A DNA stretch of 64,000 nt from Panulirus ornatus (Eukaryota; Arthropoda; Malacostraca; Decapoda; Palinuridae): NCBI RefSeq assembly GCF_036320965.1, contig NC_092269.1, forward strand, positions 36,531,843-36,595,842, written 5' to 3'. The position numbers were made by a program, and so were the translations under genes. Positions 45,010-55,690 of the stretch are shown here, piece by piece. The first letter of the stretch is position 1. The number at the start of each line of letters is the position of its first letter. The notes below the pieces were generated by a model. The model had not been told where the DNA came from. It saw nothing but the letters and a program-made list of their open reading frames with translations, and ran no database searches.

Positions 45010-45370
45010 GTCACACATTCAGAAATATGCATTTCTGTAAGATTCCGAGTATTCAGAAGATTCTAGATATTCGTATAGTAGATATTTAGAAGACTCTAAA
45101 GGATACTGTTTTAGATATTCTGAAGATTCTAATTTGCAGATTGCAAATATTTAAAGAATATTTCAAGTATTCATATTTTTAATATTCATGATATAGATAT
45201 TCAGAAGATTCTAGATATTAGTATTGTAGATATTCAGAAGAATCAAAGTGATTGTGTTTTAGATATTCTGAAGATTCAAATTTGCAGAAGATTGCAAGTA
45301 TTTAAAGAACATTTCAAGTATTCATACTTTGTGAAGATTCGTGATATAGATATTCAGAAGATTCTAAGTA
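45010..45370. repeat. AT-rich decayed repeat with GATATTCAGAAGATTC
   Basis: GATATTCAGAAGATTC, GATATTCTGAAGATTC and TATTTAAAGAA.ATTTCAAG recur. Two larger blocks (about 45100-45210 and 45255-45365) look like a duplication of about 150 bp. Confidence 0.7.
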
Positions 45371-45473
45371 TTATGAAGGTCGTATTGAGAGACTTTCTTA
45401 TTCGTCTTCTTCATAAATTTTTGCATATGTTTATGTAGAGTATTTTGATATGATACTGTATTCCACGGAAGAG

Positions 45474-45474
<1 letters not shown>

Positions 45475-45558
<84 letters not shown>
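45475..45558. repeat. (TG)n microsatellite
   Basis: About 83 bp of TG with one TATG interruption. Confidence 0.97.
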
Positions 45559-45637
45559 GCCGGGATATGATGAACAACCGGAGGTGTTTGGACAGGTGTT
45601 GCGCGTGAGAGGTGTTGAGGAACGCGGGATGCGAGAC

Positions 45638-45640
<3 letters not shown>

Positions 45641-45676
<36 letters not shown>

Positions 45677-45681
45677 GCTTT

Positions 45682-45751
<70 letters not shown>
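45641..45751. repeat. (CA)n and (TC)n pair
   Basis: About 34 bp of CA (45641-45674), a 10-bp gap, then about 67 bp of TC (45685-45751). Confidence 0.97.
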
Positions 45752-45754
<3 letters not shown>

Positions 45755-46064
45755 TTCCTAGTTCTCCCTTTGTGTCCCAGGTTAATTGCCTTGGTGATTT
45801 TCAGCGTCGTGGGGGAAGGAATACCCTCCATTAGGGGGCAGCTTGTTAATAAGGTGGGGGGGAGAACGTGGAGGTTGGCCCACAGTGTGTTCACGCTTGC
45901 CCCGTGTTTTTACCCCGGTGGCGGGGGGTTCGATGTTTGGGTTTGGGTTTTTTTGTGTGTGTTGATCCGGCTTCCCGGGCATTTCTGGTCATTTATTAAG
46001 GCGTGGTTTTTTTTTTCTTTCTTTCTAATGTATTCTTTGGGTCATTATATTTTCATATGTAGAT

Positions 46065-46145
46065 AGATAGATTAGATAGATAGATAGATACAAAGGTAAT
46101 TGGGTAGATGATAGATAGATAGTTCATTAGGTAGATAGATAGATT
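46065..46145. repeat. (GATA)n imperfect repeat
   Basis: Interrupted TAGA/GATA tetranucleotides. Confidence 0.88.
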
Positions 46146-46299
46146 ATGATAACTACAGTGGTGCATTGGAGATTAAATCCAGATAATCCTGTGAATATAT
46201 TTAGCTATACATATGTACTTAATCTGTACTCACATTGTATTTTATTAATGTTATTATGTATATGTCAACATTGTAAGCTTCCAGGATAACGCCCGAGAA

Positions 46300-46610
46300 C
46301 AGATATTTGAAATGAGGCCCAGATCTTCGAATATTTTAGGTGTCCGAGATCATTGAATATTTTGAATGAGTCTTGGAAAATCTTTGAATATTTTAGGTGT
46401 CCGAGATCTTTGAATATTTTGAAATAAAGCCCAAATCTTTGAATATTTTGAATGAGTCTTGGAAAATCTTTGAATATTTTATGTGCTCGAGATCTTTGAA
46501 TATTTTGAAATAAAGCCCAAATCTTTGAATATTTTAGGTGTCCGAGATCATTGAATATTATGAATGAGTCCCAAATCTTTGAATATTTGAAATGTATCCA
46601 ATTTACTCAA
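46300..46610. repeat. 26-31-bp AT-rich minisatellite
   Basis: ATCTTTGAATATTTT starts each unit, with three alternating tails: AGGTGTCCGAG, GAATGAGTCTTGGAAA and GAAATAAAGCCCAA. About ten units, so the structure is of mixed unit types rather than one monomer. Confidence 0.88.
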
Positions 46611-46984
46611 ACTTTCAGTTCGCTGACTTTGATATTCAGAATTGTAACACTTTGAAAATTGAAAAGAATATCGATTTTTTATATTCTTTTCTATTTTTTA
46701 TTTTTATTTATTTGTTTTTATTTTAGGTTTGGCCTGAAATAAACCGTATTGATTTGATTCTCATTTTTTTTTTATAGGTAAGAATCATGATACCCTTAGA
46801 AGCACAGCGACCGTAAGTACTGTATTTCGTCTCCTGTATATTTATCAAGAACCAGACGCCTGTATGTTTCTGGAGGTGATGAGGAGAGAAAAGTTACCTT
46901 GTACTTTGATTGTTTTTTTCCCTGCTGTTTTTTTGGTGATTTCTAAAGTATATGCAAGTAAAGTGTGTTTATATGTGCTTTCTT

Positions 46985-46986
<2 letters not shown>

Positions 46987-47045
<59 letters not shown>
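46987..47045. repeat. (TA)n microsatellite
   Basis: Pure TA array, about 59 bp, left of a family P fragment. Confidence 0.97.
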
Positions 47046-47049
<4 letters not shown>

Positions 47050-47097
47050 AAGGATCACAATTTTGTGCGTGATCAAGTATATTCCTATGACTCACAG

Positions 47098-47098
<1 letters not shown>
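47046..47098 (-). mobile_element. family P, short terminal fragment between (TA)n arrays
   Basis: Holds GGAAAGGATCACAATTTTGT, GCGTGATCAAGTATATTCC and TATGACTCACAGG. The ATTCCTATGA part matches the start of the 9410 copy, so this fragment seems to extend the family beyond that end. GATCAC...GTGATC forms a small inverted repeat. Confidence 0.55.
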
Positions 47099-47183
<85 letters not shown>

Positions 47184-47184
47184 G
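47099..47184. repeat. (TA)n-(CA)n compound microsatellite
   Basis: About 73 bp of TA followed by about 13 bp of CA. Confidence 0.97.
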
Positions 47185-47574
47185 AGGAAATGTATATTTG
47201 CATCTTTCATGAGATTCTTTACCTCAGAATTGAACGTACAGATTTGTATATTGGTCAGGAATATACGCGAGAGTGATAGAACGCTACAGCTGAACACCAG
47301 ACAACTCTCCATGGAAGAATACAGTTCGTGTGCGACCATTAGGACTGTACGTATGTGTACGTGCGAATGAACAGAGCAGCGTTACAGCGAGTTGCTGTAT
47401 AGTTTCGTGTGTATCTCCGGTGCGTGTCTGAGGAGCTCATGGTAGCGACTGCTAATTGTCTCGTCGGTTTACATAAAAGCCAACGCGAGCAGCAGCGGGA
47501 TGGGTTGGTCCCAGCTGTTTGAGGGGGAGGCAGATGATGAGCGAAGACATCGTATGATATGTGATGCAAGTTAA

Positions 47575-47668
47575 GGTCCCAGATCCGGCTGTGGGGGTAG
47601 ATGACCTCCCTCCGAAGCCATCGTGAGGTGTACGTAAAGTAAGGTCCCAGACCCCAGCATCCAGCCCC
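47575..47668. repeat. telomere-pentamer satellite, isolated unit
   Basis: CCGGCTGTGGGGGTAGATGA, GCCATCGTGAGGTGTACGTA and AGTAAGGTCCCAGACC match the unit arrayed at 50090-50700, with more divergence. Confidence 0.75.
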
Positions 47669-47673
47669 CACGC

Positions 47674-47675
<2 letters not shown>

Positions 47676-47731
<56 letters not shown>
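47676..47731. repeat. (TA)n microsatellite
   Basis: TA array of about 55 bp immediately next to the isolated satellite unit. Confidence 0.97.
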
Positions 47732-47732
<1 letters not shown>

Positions 47733-47820
47733 CTTTGTCTCATTTGGACTCGTTGTTTAGTCATCTATCCGGGCCTGTTTTGAGTTTGTAGATTTTTTTT
47801 TCTACTTGTCTTCTTGGTTC

Positions 47821-47822
<2 letters not shown>

Positions 47823-47881
<59 letters not shown>
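47823..47881. repeat. (GA)n microsatellite
   Basis: Pure GA array, about 59 bp. Confidence 0.97.
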
Positions 47882-47882
<1 letters not shown>

Positions 47883-48219
47883 AATGAACCTTTGTCCTGC
47901 ACACAGAGCAGGAGGGCCAGGGGCTCCACACACCCAGTGTCTTCCACCCATTCACTGTGACCGTCTCAGCCGGTCTCGATTAACTTCAATTAGCCCTGAT
48001 TAACTTGCTTATAAGCCAGTCATATTCCCCGTAACACCCATTCAGAACCATGAGAACATGCGAGGGGGGACCCCGGCGGACGTCGGCAGATGTAACGTTG
48101 AACCCTGGTTGCGTGTCGTAACTTTACAACGGGCGAAATGTCATGTGAAAGCGGAGGAGGAGGAGGAGGAGGAGGGGAACCCCCTCTGCGCGAGGTCAAG
48201 TCGTGTGTGGTGGTTATGG

Positions 48220-48440
48220 GTGATTTGGAGGGGTGTTGTGGTGGTGGTGCGGGGGTGTAGTTTTAAGGGAGGAAGGGCGCGGGGGGTGTAGTTTTAAGGG
48301 GGAGGGGACGCGGGGGGTGTAGTTTTAAGGGAGGAGGGAACGCGGGGGGTGTAGTTTTAAGGGAGGAGGGGACGCGGGGGGGTGTAGTTTTAAGGGAGGA
48401 GGGGACGCGGGGGGTGTAGTTTTAAGGGGGGGACGACGCC
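48220..48440. repeat. 31-33-bp G-rich minisatellite
   Basis: GTGTAGTTTTAAGGGAGGAG followed by GGGACGCGGGGG; GTGTAG starts at about 48255, 48286, 48317, 48349, 48382 and 48414. G-run length differs between copies. Confidence 0.93.
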
Positions 48441-49269
48441 ATGAGCCATTAAGTGATCTATTACTGGTGGCGTCGCGAGGGTGTTGATCCGGGGCTTCTT
48501 GTGGGGAGTTCACCACCGAGAACTGGAGGTTTCACACAGCGCCCCCCCTCTGTGATGGCGTCAGAAGACTTTAAGAGCTAATGAGAACACTGGAAAACCA
48601 CTGGGGACGTGACTCCTTAGGGCGGGGGAGTGGAGATGGAGCTTAGGAAAAAACCCTGGGTCGGGTTTTTTCTTTTTTTTCCTTTCAAGCTCACGCTCGA
48701 AAATTGTTCTTCTGCAGGAGCGACGGAGAGGAAAGGACCCCGGTAAATGAGGGCGGGTTTCCTGTTTTCGTTACGCGGGAAAGAAAGCCCGTGATGAGGT
48801 TATCCGCTGGAGGAGGCAGAGCGGTTGTCAAGAGAAGAGGATCGCTCAGCGGGAGGCTCTTCCTCACCCACCGCTCCCGAAGGCGCATTCAGCCGTCAGG
48901 ATTGTTGTAATCATGACCACCGCGCGGGGGCACTGTAGACTATACTGCCATGGGAAGTTTACGGGGAAGGATGAATGGAAAACGGCCCTCGGATCTAATC
49001 ACACTCGACGGCTTGGGGGGGAACACAAGACTTAACGTCACCAATTTTCAGAGAGAGAGAGAGAGAGAGGAAAAGAGAAATTTAGATTCGTGCATATTGG
49101 TTAAGGGTATTCAGTTGTCCATGACGTCTCAGTGTTGTTCTGTAAGATTCTTATTCACTTGTACGTCATACGATTCAAACACCTGTCAAGCTGGTGGTGT
49201 AAATACATTGATAATATTCGTTTTGACTGTGTGATGTCATGTCTGACCGACCTTAAACAGGTGTCTGTC
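48441..49269. other. single-copy sequence
   Basis: GC-moderate with a short GA run at 49051-49069. Open frames at 48704-48910 and 48950-49234 (plus) have no domain signature. Nothing else is supported. Confidence 0.45.
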
Positions 49270-49485
49270 TTTTTTAAGGGCCCCGTGCCGTCGTGCTCAA
49301 GGGCCCCGTGCCGTCGTGCTCAGGGGCCCCGTGCTGTCGTGCTCAAGGGCCCCATGCCGTCGTGCTCAAGGGCCTCGTGCCGTCGTGCTGAAGGGCCCCG
49401 TGCCGTCGTGCTCAAGGGCCCCGTGCCGTCGTGCTCAAGGGCCCCGTGCCGTCGTGCTCAAGGGTCGTACCGTCGTGTCCGTGGG
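49270..49485 (+). repeat. 23-bp minisatellite, about 9 copies
   Basis: Unit is GCCCCGTGCCGTCGTGCTCA followed by AGG, with the last copy changing to GGTCGTACCGTCGTG. Single units of the same sequence lie elsewhere in the window on both strands. Confidence 0.95.
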
Positions 49486-50089
49486 GTCAGAGGGATGGTA
49501 TATTTTTATTTGGTATTGTTAGAGATGTCAGATGGACCCTGGTGGTCCCTGGCGTGGAGGCTGGGTTAATTGCCCTGGGAAACTGCCTGTAACTGCCAAT
49601 GGTTTAGTTATTTCCCTGTGTTTATGACCATTACGTCAGCGGTTAGTTCAGCTCCCCTGGTTTTCCCTCTGGTGGGGAAGCTTTGTATCTGTCTGTGTTA
49701 AGCTTAAGCTTGGGCATAGCTCGGTGGGAGGCGGTAAATGGTAGGCATCCTTCCTCCTTCCAGTGCCCATCTGGACTCTCCAGTGACTCCAGGTCTCTGC
49801 AGTCTTTATATATATTTTTTTTTCTCTGTCTTTCAGAACTTCGAAGAAAAGATTTTGAAACGCGTGTTGCTTTGAGATGAGTGATAGCTAACACGTGTCG
49901 TTTTTTGATGTCTTGTTTTTGGGCAGTTATCACATATAATGTCCTTCGTGGTGGTGGTGGCTGGCGATGTAAGTGTGGATGTCTTACAGGTTAGAGAATG
50001 TCATATGATGCGTGTCGTACGTCCACAGTTTCTCTGAGGGTTACACCTGACCTGTCTGTATATAATGGGCAGATGATCCACCCAGCAGC

Positions 50090-50700
50090 TTGGTTGCAGA
50101 CCTAACTGTAGGGGTAGAAGACTTCCCAGACCATCGTAAGGTAAGGTAAGGTAAGGACCCAGACCCAGCTGTGTGGGTATAAGACCTCCAAAACCATCGT
50201 AAGGTATACGTAAGGTAAGGTAATGTCCCAGACCCTGCTGTGGGGGTATAAGACCTCGAAAACCATCGTTAGGTAAGGTAAGGTAAGAACCTAGACCCAG
50301 CTGTGTGGGTATAAGACCTCCAAAACCATCGTAAGGTATACGTAAGGTAAGGTAATGTCCCAGACCCAGCTGTGGGGGTATAAGACCTCGAAAACCATCG
50401 TTAGGTAAGGTAAGGTAAGAACCTAGACCCAGCTGTGGGGGTATAAGACCTCCAAAACCATCGTAAGGTATAGGTAAGGTAAGGTAATGTCCCAGACCCA
50501 GCTGTGAGGAGGGGGTAGAAGACCTCCCAGGCCATCGTAAGGTAAGGTAAGGTAAGGTAAGGACCCAGACCCAGCTGTGGGGTTGTAAGATCTCCGACAC
50601 CATCGTAGGGTATACGTAAGGTAAGGAAGGTAAGGTCCCAGACGCAGCTCTGAGGTGGGGTAGAAGACCTCCCAGACCATCGTAAGGTAAGGTATACCTG
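50090..50700. repeat. telomere-pentamer satellite with 132-bp higher-order unit
   Basis: GACCCAGCTG-type starts at 50162, 50231, 50294, 50363, 50426, 50495 and 50569 give spacings of 69, 63, 69, 63, 69 and 74 bp. The 69-bp form has GTATACGTAAGGTAAGGTAA and the 63-bp form has TTAGGTAAGGTAAGGTAAGA. Every unit carries ACCATCGT followed by two to five TAAGG pentamers. Minus-strand open frames arise partly because 63 and 69 are multiples of 3; the 265-codon frame changes phase in the outer units, so I do not call it coding. Confidence 0.93.
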
Positions 50701-50861
50701 CATAATGCGTCTGTAACGCTGATGTACCATATCTTGGACGCACTTGTGGGGCATTTCCAGCAGAGTGCTCGATACACCACACCACACGCTCGGTGCACTA
50801 GATTCGTGAAGTGTCATGTCTCAGTGGCACATTCTTTGTCACTGTCGTGGGCGCCTTTCAT

Positions 50862-50862
<1 letters not shown>

Positions 50863-50924
<62 letters not shown>
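50863..50924. repeat. (CA)n microsatellite
   Basis: Pure CA array, about 62 bp. Confidence 0.97.
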
Positions 50925-50926
<2 letters not shown>

Positions 50927-51061
50927 ATCCCTCCCTCTCTTCCTCCCTCCGCCAGCATCATCAGTTGTCTCCCCAATATAATTTGCCTTCGGCTCCGTCG
51001 GTAAAAATGCGCGCCTCTGTTAACGCTCTTCACTTCATCCAGCCAACAGTCGTCCTCGATT

Positions 51062-51088
51062 GGGGGGGGGGGGGGGGGGCCCCCCCCC
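51062..51088. other. G18 run abutting C9 run
   Basis: Eighteen G (51062-51079) directly followed by nine C (51080-51088), then CTCCCCGGGGGAG. It can form a hairpin and is a common place for sequencing or assembly error. Confidence 0.85.
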
Positions 51089-51237
51089 GCTCCCCGGGGG
51101 AGGAGGTCCTGGGAGCCTAATTTAAAATTCTATTACTTGGAGTATGTTATGGCAGCCTTGACTCATGATGAGGTTTGTAAAGTGGTTTCTAACAGAAATG
51201 TGAGGAAGGAGTGGGGAAGGTATCTTTGAAAACGTGT

Positions 51238-51244
<7 letters not shown>

Positions 51245-51295
<51 letters not shown>

Positions 51296-51320
51296 TGTCT
51301 GTCTTTCTGTCTGTCTGTCG
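51245..51320. repeat. (GT)n-(TCTG)n compound microsatellite
   Basis: About 50 bp of GT followed by TCTG/TCTT tetranucleotides. Confidence 0.96.
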
Positions 51321-51765
51321 GTTAAAGGGTGGAGGGGGAACTTGTCCACCTGGCACGGAGGGCGTGACGCCATCCATGGGTGGGGCTCCTGTGATTTGAG
51401 TTAAAAGACGTTGCCTTTCGCGGGAGTCAAGTGTTCTGTCCGCGCGCGGGGGGGTCGAAGCGGGAAAGGGGGATGGGAGGGGTTGGTTGTGCTAGGGGGA
51501 GTCTCCTATCATCCAGGAAAGGGAAAGGTTGGGGAAAGGGGAGGGTGGGTCTTAGGGACTAAAAAGGGGGAGGAGGGAAGTGGTTGGGGGAAAAGGGCGC
51601 TCCCAGCCTGACCAGTAGTAGTCGTCGTCGTCCAGTGGGACTTTTTTTACCCAGTCGTGAAACGTATCACTTCACCTGACCCATATGGTAGGGGATGCAC
51701 TCACCCTGCGTCATCCCACACCCACTGAAATGGGACGACGTGTTAGCCATTTATTTTTTTTTTTA

Positions 51766-51805
51766 ATACAAGTCATGCCTCACCAAGAGGACTGAAAGGC
51801 ACACT

Positions 51806-51858
<53 letters not shown>

Positions 51859-52010
51859 TTAAGTCATGCCTTGCCAAGGGGACTTAAAAAGCACACTCTC
51901 TCTTATTTAAGTCATGCCCTCCCAAGGGGACTTAAAAAGTACACTCTCTCTCTCAGAATTAAGTCATGCCTTGCCAAGGAGCCTTAAAAAGAGCACATGC
52001 TCTCTCTCCC
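51766..52010. repeat. decayed 60-bp repeat with internal (AC)n
   Basis: AAGTCATGCCTTGCCAAGGG followed by GACTTAAAAAGCACACTC occurs about four times (51772, 51862, 51909, 51961). The first unit is split by a pure (AC)n of about 46 bp at 51810-51855. Confidence 0.9.
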
Positions 52011-52302
52011 AGACTGAAGAGAACTACCTAAATGGAACTTGTTTATGGAGTAGTTAGGCGGCCCCCTTCCCTCATATATTGTGGTGGGCTAGGCTGAGGA
52101 AATCCCTCCCTCCCTCCCTCCTCCCACCACCCATGCGATACGTCGGCTTTCAGCGGTCGCAAATCCCCCGCTGACATGTCGGTTCTCGGGCGCACATGTC
52201 GTCGGGCGAGTTGGCGTAAAGGAAGAGATGTTTAAGGTAGCTACTTCGGGCGGCTGCATGTCTCCAGGTAGGGTGGAGGAGGGAGAGTAGGTTATTTAGG
52301 CC

Positions 52303-52305
<3 letters not shown>

Positions 52306-52359
<54 letters not shown>
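52306..52359. repeat. (GA)n microsatellite
   Basis: Pure GA array, about 54 bp. Confidence 0.97.
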
Positions 52360-52360
<1 letters not shown>

Positions 52361-52565
52361 GTTGTGGAGAGTGAGTGAGTGAGGGAGGCGTCTGGGAAAG
52401 GGGAGGTGCAAGGGAGACGGGCTCTCCAGGGTTATGTATGGTAATAACATCATCAGCTGGAGTTGTGATATTGGCTTGGGACACATGGAGAATGGCAGTG
52501 ACTCCCCCACACAGTGTGGGAGAAGGTGCCTGTAGGTAGAATGAGCCCTCACGTACGATTTTCCC

Positions 52566-52612
52566 CGCCTGCTTGCTTGCTTGTTTGCTTGTTTGTTTGC
52601 TTGCTTACTTAC
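52566..52612. repeat. (CTTG/TTTG)n tetranucleotide repeat
   Basis: About 11 tetranucleotides alternating CTTG and TTTG, ending CTTACTTAC. Confidence 0.9.
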
Positions 52613-52660
52613 GAGGAGCAGAAGGTTGCCTAAGAGCCTAGGCCTCTTCAACCCCTCGGG

Positions 52661-52763
52661 CACGGCAGCACGGTCCTTGAGCACGACTGTATGACTCTTC
52701 AGCGCGGTAGCACTATCCCTGAGTGCGACGGTACGGCCCTCGAACACGTCGGTAGTACGACCT

Positions 52764-52764
<1 letters not shown>
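52661..52764 (-). repeat. 23-bp GTCGTGCTCAAGG family, decayed tandem units
   Basis: CCTTGAGCACGACTGTATGA, CCCTGAGTGCGACGGTACGG and CCCTCGAACACGTCGGTAGT are successive diverged reverse-complement units spaced about 23-35 bp apart. Confidence 0.7.

Positions 52765-52826
<62 letters not shown>
52765..52826. repeat. (GA)n microsatellite
   Basis: Pure GA array of about 62 bp starting inside the CCTTAGAG end of the decayed 23-bp units. Confidence 0.97.
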
Positions 52827-52827
<1 letters not shown>

Positions 52828-53146
52828 ACGACCGTTGCAACCCCCTTCGCACCCGTGGGTCATGGTGACCATGAACCTTTGACCCGACCGGAAAAAAAAA
52901 GGGGGGGGGTGTGTGTGTCAGGTCAAACGCCTGGCGTTCATGATGACCCAGGGGGTCGTACCGTCGTCCCAAAGGCATTTGAAACCTTTATGAACGTGTG
53001 GCGGCCAGTCCGTCAGTTCAGTGTTCAATACTTTTGAGATTCTGGTTTCTGGTAGACGCAATCTCTCTCTCCTTGGCGACGAAGGGGAACGGTATTGCGA
53101 ATCAGGCGAGACAAGGGATTCGTGCAGGTATATATGTATATATATA

Positions 53147-53371
53147 TTTCCTACTATTCGCCATTTCCCGCGTTAGCGAGGTAGCGTTAAGAACAGAGGA
53201 CTGAGCCTTTGAGGGAATATCCTCACTTGGCCCCCTTCTCCGTTCCTTCTTTTGGAAAATTAAAAACGAGAGGGGAGGATTTCCAGCCCCCCCGCTCCCT
53301 TCCCTTTTAGTCGCCTTCTACGACACGCAGGGAATACGTGGGAAGTATTCTTTCTCCCCTATCCCCAGGGA
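53147..53371 (-). mobile_element. SINE-like family E, full-length copy
   Basis: From TTTCCTACTATTCGCCATTT to CCCCTATCCCCAGGG, with the internal A-run reduced to AAAAACG. Flanked by short TA tracts (GTATATATATAT on the left, ATATATATATTTATATATAT on the right). Confidence 0.8.
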
Positions 53372-53656
53372 TATATATATTTATATATATATGCATTGGA
53401 TCTTCGTTATTAGCCAGGTTTCAGCCCTGCACAAAGACATTTAAAGGCACGCCACCACCTTCCCTTTGTGTTGGATTGCCATGTTTCGCCGCACCTGTTG
53501 CCACCGACACGCATTTAAAGTTAATTTTCTCGTTTTTTTTTTTTTTTATTTAGATTATTTCACTGACGATTCACGGAGGAAAAATTGATTCAAATAATTT
53601 CTTCGATTTTTTTTTTCATGGAGCCGTTACGAGTAGAATTGCTTTGCTCATAACGG

Positions 53657-53658
<2 letters not shown>

Positions 53659-53731
<73 letters not shown>
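53659..53731. repeat. (TC)n microsatellite
   Basis: Pure TC array, about 73 bp. Confidence 0.97.
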
Positions 53732-53732
<1 letters not shown>

Positions 53733-54314
53733 CTGGGTGTTTGAGAGACGCCAGTGTCACGTGTGAGCGCGCGTAACGCTGTGAGCAGGGGTCGTGTGAG
53801 AGACCTGCACTTATAACCCGCTTGTAGAGTCTTCGATTAGCAACTGTGTCGGGAGCAGGTATCGTGGGGAGTGTACGATCGGAATGCATAGTCTGTGCCC
53901 CGTTAGTCGTTTGTTTTTTTTATATAGGGTTGTGGACGTCCGCCATGAGAAGAGAGAGAGAGAGAGGCAGGTCCTCGTCTCAAAAGTCCTCAAGTCGTAT
54001 AGACGGAAGAATGAATGGAGGGAGCAGGCCGATGTAACACGGACAGAACTTACATACAGGAGGACGTGATAATGACACAAACCTGCTACATTTTGACGTC
54101 GAGGTTATAGGTTTGTGAGGGGGTTTGACCGTCGCCCTGTACGCTTGTCCCTCCCTCACCTCCGACCCGCCTGGGTTAAGGAGACGTGGTGTGTGGCTAT
54201 TGGGGTGTGTAGAGTGAACGCACGTCCGGGGCGATCCTCGGGTTTTCCTTCAGCCTTTGGGAGGAACATTAGCGGCGGATGAAGTGAGCGTGTGTGGAGT
54301 GTGAGGGCGGTAAG

Positions 54315-54357
54315 TGTGTGTGTGTGTGTGCGTGCGTGTGTGTGTGTGTGTGTGTGA
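54315..54357. repeat. (TG)n imperfect microsatellite
   Basis: TG run with CGTGCG interruption. Confidence 0.9.
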
Positions 54358-54735
54358 AGTGTGAGGGGGTAGGGTAAGAGTGCGTGTTGGACTCCACTAC
54401 GACAGAGTTGGGGGTGGTTTGGCAGGGAAATGGGGTCCTGTGAGAGTTGGGGGGATGATGGAGATACAGGTTGGGTCATGGGGGCGTTTTGTTGGCGTTG
54501 GTGATAAGTGTTGGGGGGGTAGGGAGATGCGCGCGCTGCCGTTGTAATGGGTGGTTCGTAGTGGTGATGGTGGAGGATTGTGGCAGGGTGATGTGTAGGG
54601 GGGGGGGATAACACAACTGAGGTGGTTCGTGGTATGGGTTTGTTGTGAGGAGGACTTGACGACGTGTCTCCCATAGAACCCCTTCCTCTGGAGGTGCTCC
54701 TCTTCCACTCCCTTCCCTCGCCCATCTCGCCTCTT

Positions 54736-54736
<1 letters not shown>

Positions 54737-54790
<54 letters not shown>
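54737..54790. repeat. (CA)n microsatellite
   Basis: Pure CA array, about 54 bp. Confidence 0.97.
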
Positions 54791-54793
<3 letters not shown>

Positions 54794-54998
54794 GGCTCTC
54801 GGATGCAGTTATCATCCTCATCTTAATTGCATTCTTCGTCACCAACCGGTTTTCCTCTCGCTTGCTTCTCTCTCTTTTTTTTTTTACACCGTGCTGCGAG
54901 GGAGGAGAAAAGAATATCGATTGATGTATATATGAAATCATTGTAATCGTCAGGGATCATGGTGAATTTGCCGACGTGTTTCCAGCGCTTGAACACCA

Positions 54999-55075
54999 AC
55001 AGACAGACAGACAGACAGACAGAGACATATAGACAGGCAGAAAGACAGATACACAGAGAGACAGACAGACATTTG
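54999..55075. repeat. (ACAG)n imperfect tetranucleotide repeat
   Basis: Six clean ACAG units followed by diverged AGACAG words. Confidence 0.88.
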
Positions 55076-55292
55076 AAAGGTAGCAAGCTTAAATGAATGG
55101 GACCCAAGGATCAATGAAGGGGCATAAAGAAGAGGGTTGAGTTAGCAAGCACTCAAACGTGTGTGTGTGTTTGTGTGTGTTGAGGGGGGGGGGGGAAGTC
55201 TGCCCTTGGGGGTCAGGTGATATATACAGCCTTGTACGGGCCTGTGTTCAGCCAGGAGCCTGATTGGTTTTATTTAAACCCTCCCCCCCTAC

Positions 55293-55294
<2 letters not shown>

Positions 55295-55379
<85 letters not shown>
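55295..55379. repeat. (CT)n microsatellite
   Basis: Pure CT array, about 85 bp. Confidence 0.97.
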
Positions 55380-55381
<2 letters not shown>

Positions 55382-55439
55382 GGCAGTATACTGAAGTATA
55401 TGCTGTGCTGCTGTGCTACTGTTATATGCTGCCATGGTG

Positions 55440-55690
55440 TGCTGTGATAGGCGCTGTCGCGGTATACCGCGATATACGCTGTCGCGGTATACCGCGATAT
55501 ACGCTGTCGTGGTATACCGCGATATACGATGTCGTGGTATGCCGCGATATACGCTGTCGTGGTATACCGCGATATACGCTGTCGTGGTATACCGCGATAT
55601 ACGCTGTCGTGGTATACTGTGATATAGGATGTCGTGGTATACCGCGATATACGCTGTCGTGGTATACTGTGGTATAGGATGTCAGGGTAG
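55440..55690. repeat. 25-bp minisatellite with a palindrome in most units
   Basis: Unit is GATATACGCTGTCGTGGTAT followed by ACCGC; starts at 55471 and 55496 confirm 25 bp, about ten copies. Early units contain the perfect 12-bp palindrome GCGGTATACCGC; later units have GTGGTATACCGC, then GTGGTATACTGT. Confidence 0.94.

Noticed and set aside
49705..49740. TAGCTCGGTGG as a Pol III A box (tRNA or SINE)
   Set aside because: One mismatch to the A-box consensus, but no B box within the usual distance downstream and no acceptor-stem pairing.
50001..50798. 265-codon minus-strand open frame with repeats of the type YDGFGGLIPPQLGLG
   Set aside because: It follows the 63/69-bp satellite, and the frame changes phase in the outer units. 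The unit also exists outside any open frame at 47.6 and 61.4 kb.
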